Positions 57,304 through 64,000 of a stretch of 64,000 nt of DNA are shown here, piece by piece. The DNA comes from Achatina immaculata (taxonomy: Eukaryota > Mollusca > Gastropoda > Stylommatophora > Achatinidae). The notes under the pieces are model-generated. The model was given only the letters and a program-made list of their open reading frames with translations, was not told the DNA's origin and ran no database searches. Each line of letters starts with the position of its first letter. Position 1 is the stretch's first letter. Where the stretch lies: NCBI GenBank assembly GCA_009760885.1, contig CM019696.1:47748017-47812016 (forward strand), read 5' to 3'. Position numbers and translations under genes: made by a program.

Positions 57304-58780
57304 CACTGAACTCAGTAAATCAGCTTCTGGCCTGGATTCACCACCCATAAAGAACACACATTTCAAGCCCCATTCAAATGTAGATCTATTTTATCCCGTC
57401 ACTTTAAACACTGTTAAAATGTGAGAGAGTTAGTGTCTGTGTACTCCAGATAAGCTCGCATATGTTCTAATATCATTCCCTGGAAAGAGGATCTCAGCAC
57501 AGATGCCCATACTCTGTAGCGCCTGATAGAATCCCGACGACTGGAAACGGCGGTGGACAGGAGCAGAACCCATGACCTTTAGTCTGAGAATCCGTCTCGA
57601 TATCTGTTCAGCCATTCCATATCTCCCCACATGCCCCCCCTCTCCCTCTCTCACACCCCCCCCCTCCCCGGGAATAATGGTATCCTTTCACAAAAGACAG
57701 ACGAATGGATATACCGTGCAAACCAACAGCAACACGAAAACGTCGACCACAAACACATACTGACAAGCAGAAAACTCACAATACCACAACCCATCAACAG
57801 ACAATAAAAGAAACCATGTACACATATACTGCGGGCAATAACAACAAACACTGTGCCATTATAATGCATTAGCGGCAAAACCATACCAAACAAACAGAAG
57901 GCTAGAAATAATGGAGAGCAAATTCAACCAAACAAATATGAGCAGGCAAATATTAAAAAAAGCTATATCTAGATCTAGGTCAGATGCGCAAAAGCCTCCA
58001 TACAAGTACAGGAAAGCTGAAACAAATTTGGAGTATATCTGGTTACGAGGTGGGCGAAGACAGAAAGAAAAAAAAAATGGTCGTCAATAGCAATTATTTT
58101 TAGCTGGGCTAGGCAGGAAAAGATAAACACGTTTGTTTGTTTGTTTGTTTGTTTGTTTGTTTCTTCGTTTGTTTAGGACAGGGAAATTCCCTTATTGCCG
58201 GGACACAGCTTCACAGGATATCATATTTCCCTTCATTCGGTGACCGACCGCGCAAGCGTAATCTAGTATGCCTCACTCTGCAGACAGGATCTCTTTTCCT
58301 CGTGGCTTGTGTGTGGGATACCCATTCCCTACCACCATCGAGGCTTGATCGACCTTAAGGTGCTGGAAGCTTATCCCGAACCCATTATCGTTTCCAGTTA
58401 TAAGGCAAGCTATTATCGACTACATCAACGTAAATGTGCTGTATATCTGAGCAATGTGTGTATCCACGAGAAAGAGGGGAGAGAACCCTCCGCTGAGCTG
58501 GACGTAACTATTTCTGTAATGTCCTCATTAGAAAAAATAAATTAGACCACTTGTATAGGTTGCACTCAACGCATGGAGCACTTCAGTAATGTGGAATCAA
58601 GCAGCCATTAATCTATCATGAATCAACATGGCCTTCCTCTCATGCAGCGAGTATGTCACTGCCCACGTACTTCCTTATCTGTTCTGCTAATGATGGGATG
58701 GTCATCCCTTCTCTAGCTCTAGAAGGTCACTGTTATTGCTGCAGAAGGGACTGGGGATTCTTCTGCCGAATCGATTAACC
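57304..58780. other. No gene seen; (TTTG)n at 58130-58163
   Basis: C-rich patch at 57632-57668. Open frames 57651-57893, 58137-58358 and 58309-58545 carry no motif I recognise. Confidence 0.4.
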
Positions 58781-58840
58781 AACAATCGTCGTTAGTGCCG
58801 GGAGCTCTAACTAGTTCACCACCCAGGGGTATTACGGTCA
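58735..58840 (-). repeat. tRNA-derived SINE head, minus strand
   Basis: Minus strand: ctgggtggtgaactagttag (A box), agctcccggcactaacgacg, then gttggttaatcgattcggca (B box). The body beyond is not resolved. Confidence 0.5.
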
Positions 58841-59329
58841 TGAATCAGTTTTTTAAAATGTGGTTTGTTTTTTTTTTTTTTTGTAAACTTGCCAATACCA
58901 GGTAAACACAAGGATTATCTCCATTCAGATCTGGTGTCACAGATGAGACAGAGAGCACTCTACAATCTTTCTACTGGTAGCCCTGTTTCAGTTCATAGCT
59001 TTCCCTCCAACTACTACCAAGTCCCAACTTCTAATTCTTATTAATATTTTTTTTATACCGAAACGACAATTCTGACGTTTCAAACACGTGACCAGTTTTC
59101 TTATCACGTGTTTCGATTTAAAAAATTATTATTAAGCTATATGAGAAAAAAAAAAGAAATAATTCATTAAGATCTATAATTATTATTTTGTTTCAAAGTG
59201 TTTGTTCCACTAATCTACTGACAACCGGCCATCAATATGCAACACAGAGAAGAGCTGGCGATCAAAAACAGGAATTCTCTCATACCATTCACTGTCCAAT
59301 ATCAGCTTACGCCGAGAGACAATGTCCGT
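58841..59329. other. No gene seen
   Basis: T-run at 58867-58882; otherwise unassigned. Confidence 0.4.
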
Positions 59330-59550
59330 CAGTCAGTCATTTGCATGTCCCTTGCAGAACTCTGCCTCTCTAACAGCTCTCATGTAAGCGACTCTGTTGT
59401 AAGCAAGGTGTCCTGCTGCTGATGCATCCATTCGCAGATAATCAACTATGTCTTGCAGCCATCTTCGCCTTGGTCTTCCTCTTTTTTTTCCCCCATTATG
59501 TACCTTCCAAGACGGTCTTCACTAAATTCTCATGACGTTTAATGTGTCCA
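59330..59550 (-). mobile_element. LINE L-A, short 3' fragment
   Basis: Plus-strand form catttgcatgtcccttgcag ... gtttaatgtgtccaa, the final about 215 bp of L-A. Possible worn duplication ccgagagacaatg (59312-59324) / ccatgagacagtg (59553-59565), 10 of 13. Confidence 0.75.
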
Positions 59551-59690
59551 ACGCCATGAGACAGTGAAATGACGCAAAAACTATGAAATCAGACTAGCTA
59601 CTTTCATGTTTCTGTGATCACCTGCCAAGATAACCGATCAGTTAAGATCACATTGTTTCTCCTACCTACTAATTTTGATTTTATAGTCGT

Positions 59691-59962
59691 GTCTTGTCTT
59701 GTCACGTCATGTCTTCTACTTCCCTAGAACTGGGAGCTGGTGTTCTTTGCAGCTGTTGCTGTGAAGTGTTGAGGCACAGCATCGTGTCGGTTTGGAAGCG
59801 GGTTATGGCAGCTATGTTCTTTCAGTTCCTGAGTGCGGCTAAAAGGCAGAGGGTGTGCAATGCTTCTTTAGCAGACTCCACCACCATGGGGACTATGGGT
59901 GTCCCTACCCCGTTAGCCAGGCTAGGCCTGTTACTGGGGGTAGCAACTGTCAGACGGGGCAA
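59691..59962 (-). mobile_element. Dispersed repeat S, minus-strand copy
   Basis: Minus strand: gttactggg / cctagcctggctaacggggt, catggtggtggagtctgcta, gccataacccgcttccaa, and tail with acaagacaagac at 59691. It lacks the leading 34-bp array region. Confidence 0.75.
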
Positions 59963-60114
59963 ATGGAAGGCAAACAGTAAAGGGAAAATAAACACTAATC
60001 ACTGAATAAAGATATGGAAAATGAAGGTTTTTTTTGAAGTCTATGGTCAAATGATTGCAACGGATAGTTGGTAGAAAGGTATGAAGAATGTGAAGATGTT
60101 TTACATGGTAATGG

Positions 60115-60407
60115 TCAGGGGCATGTTAGCTGACTGTGTAAGTCAGGACTGGAGAACCATAGCCGACCAGGATCCTGTCCCGCCTCTCCATTAATGATCC
60201 CAGTAATAAAATGGGTCGTTAAGGTCCCCAGTGAAGTGAAGTCTGCTAAAGATGTATTGCACCTCGACCTGCTTAAAAAGCTATATTCTTGGCATGCCAA
60301 AAAAGAAAAAAGTTGCCGCAACCTTCAACCCATTCTACATGATGATATGGTTCAACATCTTCACTACATCGACTACAAGAACATCCTGCTTGTAGCTCCA
60401 GGGAGAC

Positions 60408-60440
<33 letters not shown>
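60115..60440 (+). mobile_element. Dispersed repeat S, diverged plus-strand copy
   Basis: One array unit (gtaagtcaggactggagaac), then gatcctgtcccgcctctcca, agtgaagtctgctaaagatg, catctac..catcgactac and an (AAC) tail at 60409-60440. Together with 59691 it forms a head-to-head pair 150 bp apart. Confidence 0.65.
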
Positions 60441-60852
60441 CAGAAATGTAAGATTTAAGAATTCAGAGAGCAGAACAGACGAGACCATCTTTCTGGGTGG
60501 AGCTCGACAGAAATATAGCATTAATGACAAGAGTGGAAACCCAAGTCGGCCAATAGAAAACCGGAAAAAAATCAAGAGTCTAAGGTTTGGCAAGCACGGT
60601 CAAAGGGCTAATCGAATATTCGGCTTGGGAACTGCCAGCCCAGATCAGTCTACGCCTCGTCTAAACTGAAAGAACACTGTGTTCCGTGTTTGGAATTTAA
60701 TTTCATATAAAATCCTCCAGAAATTCTCATCAGAAATAGCCAGGAAAGGAAATCGATCCCGCACTTGTCAGAACCCAGTCTCCGACAGTTTTAAATCAAT
60801 ACCCGTCTTGTCGTGCCATGACTCCCGTTTCAGATCCCGATTCACACGTCCT
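60441..60852. other. No gene seen
   Basis: Unassigned; frames on both strands lack motifs. Confidence 0.4.
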
Positions 60853-61096
60853 CACGTGCATAACGTCTGTGAATATCTAAACTCTTGCTCTAAGTTAGTG
60901 CTTCTCAAACCATCACGTGTATAACGTCTGTGAATGTCTAAACTCTTGCTCTAAGTTAGTGCTTCTCAAACCATCACGTGTATAACGTCTGTGAATGTCT
61001 AAACTCTTGCTCTAAGTTAGTGTTTCTCAAACTACCACGTGCATAACGTCTGTGAATGTTTAAACTCTTGCACTAAATTAGTGCTTCTCAAACCTT
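60853..61096. repeat. 61-bp minisatellite, four copies, containing a hAT-like end
   Basis: Unit cacgtgtataacgtctgtga + atgtctaaactcttgctcta + agttagtgcttctcaaacca + t. The last unit runs straight into the MITE at 61081. Confidence 0.9.
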
Positions 61097-61311
61097 TTCA
61101 GCTTTTGTCCTCTTGTCTACAGACCACATTCACAATAGTGTCTCCCCACTCTCTGACCCCCTTCCCCCCCCCCCCCCCCCCAAAAAAAAAATTCATTCGA
61201 TCAGTTCTGGTGCGTTTTCTGCTCACCCCCCCCCTTTTTTTTGTCAAACCACTACCCCCTTGTATCTTCCCACCGCCCTTGGGGTTGCCACAGCAAAATT
61301 TCAGAACCACC
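61081..61311. mobile_element. hAT-like MITE
   Basis: Left end tagtgcttctcaaacctttt, then cagcttttgtcctcttgtct, paralleling the 15070 arm. Right end aaatttcagaaccaccag is roughly inverted to it. C-run and A-run inside (61165-61189). Boundaries approximate. Confidence 0.5.
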
Positions 61312-61589
61312 AGCGGGCGGGGGGAGGGGAAGGCCTAATGTACACAACAGATGAATATGGCGGGCAAAGTATGATCTGTGCTTCTATTCTTTGGTTCCTC
61401 GATGATCCTATGTGATGAGTTCTTCGCTGCCCAACATCTCAGAGTAAGAAACCACATCACACTGAAACGTTAGTCAAGCTGGATGAGGAGTGGGGGTAAA
61501 GACGTCTCTACAGTTTCCCTAAATACAGAAAACTACAGGTAAATACCTGGGACAGAGTAGGACTAGATATAAATGTATCATTTATGAGA
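61312..61589. other. No gene seen
   Basis: Unassigned. Confidence 0.4.
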
Positions 61590-61735
61590 AATCTGTGACG
61601 GACACAAATTTGGATGGAGTCGGGTAGAAAGCTAACATTTATGATGGAATCTGAGATACAGAGTCAAGTAACAATGTACCATTCATGAAGGAAGAAATCG
61701 TTTCTACAGAGCCAGGCAGAAATGTACCATTTGTA
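61590..61735. repeat. Three diverged copies of the 63040 repeat unit
   Basis: agatacagagtcaagtaaca / atgtaccattcatgaagga and ctacagagccaggcagaaat / gtaccattt match the terminal array's ttacagagccagataaaaat / gtagcatttatgag. Confidence 0.6.
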
Positions 61736-63039
61736 AGTGCCTCGTTAGTTATGATTATAGTATTACTATAGTCTATATTAATACAGTATTACTATATTAG
61801 GATAGTATTATTGTAATTAATGTTGTTATTATTATTACTATTAGCATTTTCATTACAGTAATAAGTATTATCGATAAGTAGAATGTAGGTAAAAAAAGAT
61901 GGAAAACTTGAGAACCGATCGGAGAGGAACACTCCCACTTCATTATAATTATTACGACAGAATTAAGTAAATACTTAGAAATACTGGGTACATGGACGCT
62001 GAATTCGGTCTAGAAGGATTTACTCAGATAACAGTAATACACATGAAGACAGACACTGTGTAAACAGATATGGGCTAAATCTCCTACAGCCAAACACCTG
62101 ATACTGGATAAGAAGTGTCTACCCACGCGAGAAAACTGAATAGACGGATTTTACGCAACAGACTCACTGACAGGTGAGGCATATTTGCTAATCTTAGGAC
62201 GCAATTTGCACACATGAATAGTCAAGCTTACTAATAAGATGACCAAAGGGAGTTTCTCGGCTTATCCAGAAGTCCAATCAGTATATAGTCAACCAGCTGA
62301 CAAATAGAAAGATCTAGAGGTGTGTCTTATTGGACAACTGACTTAAGATATATAAGCCAGGCATTTTTTTTTTAAAGGAAGGGCAGAAAGACAAAGACAA
62401 AAGAAGAACAGAAAGACATATAGGAGACCAAGGACAGATAGAACAGATGAACAAGTAGAGGAAATAGATATTCAAGAGACAGAGAAGCAACTTAGAACCA
62501 GACGTAGTTTAGGGCAGACAGAAAATGTGTTTCAAGTTAGAAGGTGCGTGAGAAATGCAAAAGATTTGATATTTTTTTGGAACTTAGTGTAAAATGCTTT
62601 CGGAAATGCCTCAATCTGACACTTGTGAGTTTCGTTTCGTGAACATTAAAGGTGAACTATAATTTTATTCTGAAATGAACTATGTGAATTTTATATTGAC
62701 TATGTATGTTAAGATTTCAGTCTTGTGGTGAACCATATAGTACCACGTGTAGTGACATTCTGAAATATCCAAGTGAACAAAAAGAAGACGTAGTAATGCA
62801 TTCACAAATAAAAAGTAAAACGGAGAAAGACAATACCGTCACAGTTACAACGTGTTAACAATGCTGTATGAAAATGCATTAGGTTGATAATATTTAAACG
62901 GCCAAAGTGTGAAGCTATACGTGACAATCGCCATCATTCAAAGTCCAGCGATATCATCGATTCAAGTGGCAGAATTACAGGACAATATTATTCAGAGCAC
63001 TACTTCATTACAACATTATCCAGCCAGAACCTTACATTA
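61736..63039. other. No gene seen
   Basis: A/T-rich. 61740-61870 is tagtatta-rich. No conserved peptide. Confidence 0.4.
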
Positions 63040-63990
63040 CTGTACATTTATGAAAGGGGGAATTTGAGTTACAGAGCCAGATAAAAATGTAGCATTTATG
63101 AGGGGGGAATTGTGAGCTACAGAGCCAGATAAAAATGTAGTATTTATGAGGGGTGAAATGTGAGTTACAAACCTAGATAAAAATGAAGCATTTATCGGGT
63201 TGGGGGGGATGTGAGTTACAGAGCCAGATAAAACAGTAGCACTTATGAGGGGGGATGTGGGTTACAGAGCAAAGGTAAAATGTAGCATTTATGAGGGGGG
63301 GGGGGGAATATGGGTTACAGAGCAAAGGTAAAATGTAGCATTTATGAGGGGGGGGGGGGAATGTGGGTTACAGAGCAAAGGTAAAATTTAGCATTTATGA
63401 GGGGGGGGGGGGGAATGTGGGTTACAGAGCAAAGGTAAAATGTAGCATTTATGAGGGGGGGGGGGAATGTGGGTTACAGAGCAAAGGTAAAATGTAGCAT
63501 TTATGGGGGGGGGGGGAATGTGGGTTACAGAGCAAAGGTAAAATGTAGCATTTATGACGGGGGGGGGGGGGAATGTGGGTTACAGAGCAAAGGTAAAATG
63601 TAGCATTTATGGGGGGGGGGGGAATGTGGGTTACAGAGCAAAGGTAAAATGTAGCATTTATGAGGGGGGGGGGGGAATGTGGGTTACAGAGCAAAGGTAA
63701 AATGTAGCATTTATGAGGGGGGGGGGGAATGTGGGTTACAGAGCAAAGGTAAAATGTAGCATTTATGAAGGGGGAAATGTGAGTTTCTGAACCAGGTAAA
63801 AATGTAAAATATATGAAAGAGTCAGAGTTACAAGCCAGATTTTTAAAATGTAGAATTTATGAAAGAGTCAGAGTTACAAGCCAGATAAAAATGTAGAATT
63901 GATGAAGGAGTCAAAGTTACAAGCCAGACAAAAATGCAGAATTTATGAAGGAGTCAGAGTTACAAGTCAGATAAAAGAAAAGAAATCTGT
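63040..63990. repeat. About 50-bp minisatellite with variable G-runs, reaching window end
   Basis: Core unit tgggttacagagcaaaggta + aaatgtagcatttatga followed by 4-14 consecutive G then aatg. Early units have cagagccagataaaaatg and short G-runs; late units (63780 on) lose the G-run for aaagagtcagagttacaag. On the minus strand it translates as Pro-rich frames that are not genes. Confidence 0.95.
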
Positions 63991-64000
63991 GTCGAATATT

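Overview
This is eukaryotic, animal DNA, most likely from a mollusc and perhaps a gastropod. That taxonomic guess is inference, resting on the mix of tRNA-derived SINEs, LINEs with microsatellite tails and abundant minisatellites; no single sequence proves it. There is no operon, no bacterial gene and no virus. Codon-like conservation is almost absent, and long open frames are nearly all artefacts of tandem repeats whose period is a multiple of three, or of poly-purine/pyrimidine tracts.

The one convincing host exon is on the minus strand at 1285-1535. It has a clean donor and acceptor and encodes a SAM-like domain closely resembling the N-terminus of ACK-family (TNK2-like) non-receptor tyrosine kinases. 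A well-placed ATG inside the exon suggests it may be the first coding exon. If so, the kinase, SH3 and CRIB exons lie off the left edge, and the other 62 kb is a 5' intron or upstream intergenic sequence.

The rest is mobile-element debris and tandem repeats. I distinguish six non-LTR retrotransposon (LINE) families by their 3'-terminal proteins and tails: L-A (AATG tail; 580, 1622, 6845, 34816, 56092, 59330), L-B (GAA tail; 18480-20275), L-C (GAT tail; 9982, and possibly 29696), L-D (GATAA tail; 21366, 41593, 52837), L-E (7745, 42045, 53947) and L-F (C-terminus 'LPKPR..LYKKS', TC-rich tail; 39200, 43355, 44600). All are 5' truncated and disabled. There are also tRNA-derived SINEs, a dispersed non-tRNA repeat 'S' (19772, 25352, 36190, 50582, 59691, 60115), one hAT transposon remnant with both ends and a broken transposase (23159-23989), and small hAT-like MITEs.

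Tandem arrays fill roughly a quarter of the window. The largest are at 31210-33560 (with a 935-bp higher-order duplication), 40085-41135, 48040-49310, 54790-56070 and 63040-63990 (with variable G-runs). Several elements have target-site duplications readable by eye, so the order of some nested insertions can be reconstructed. I found no undescribed defence, biosynthetic or signalling system. The notable material is the insertion history, the very short retro-insertions, and the link between LINE/SINE tails and array growth.
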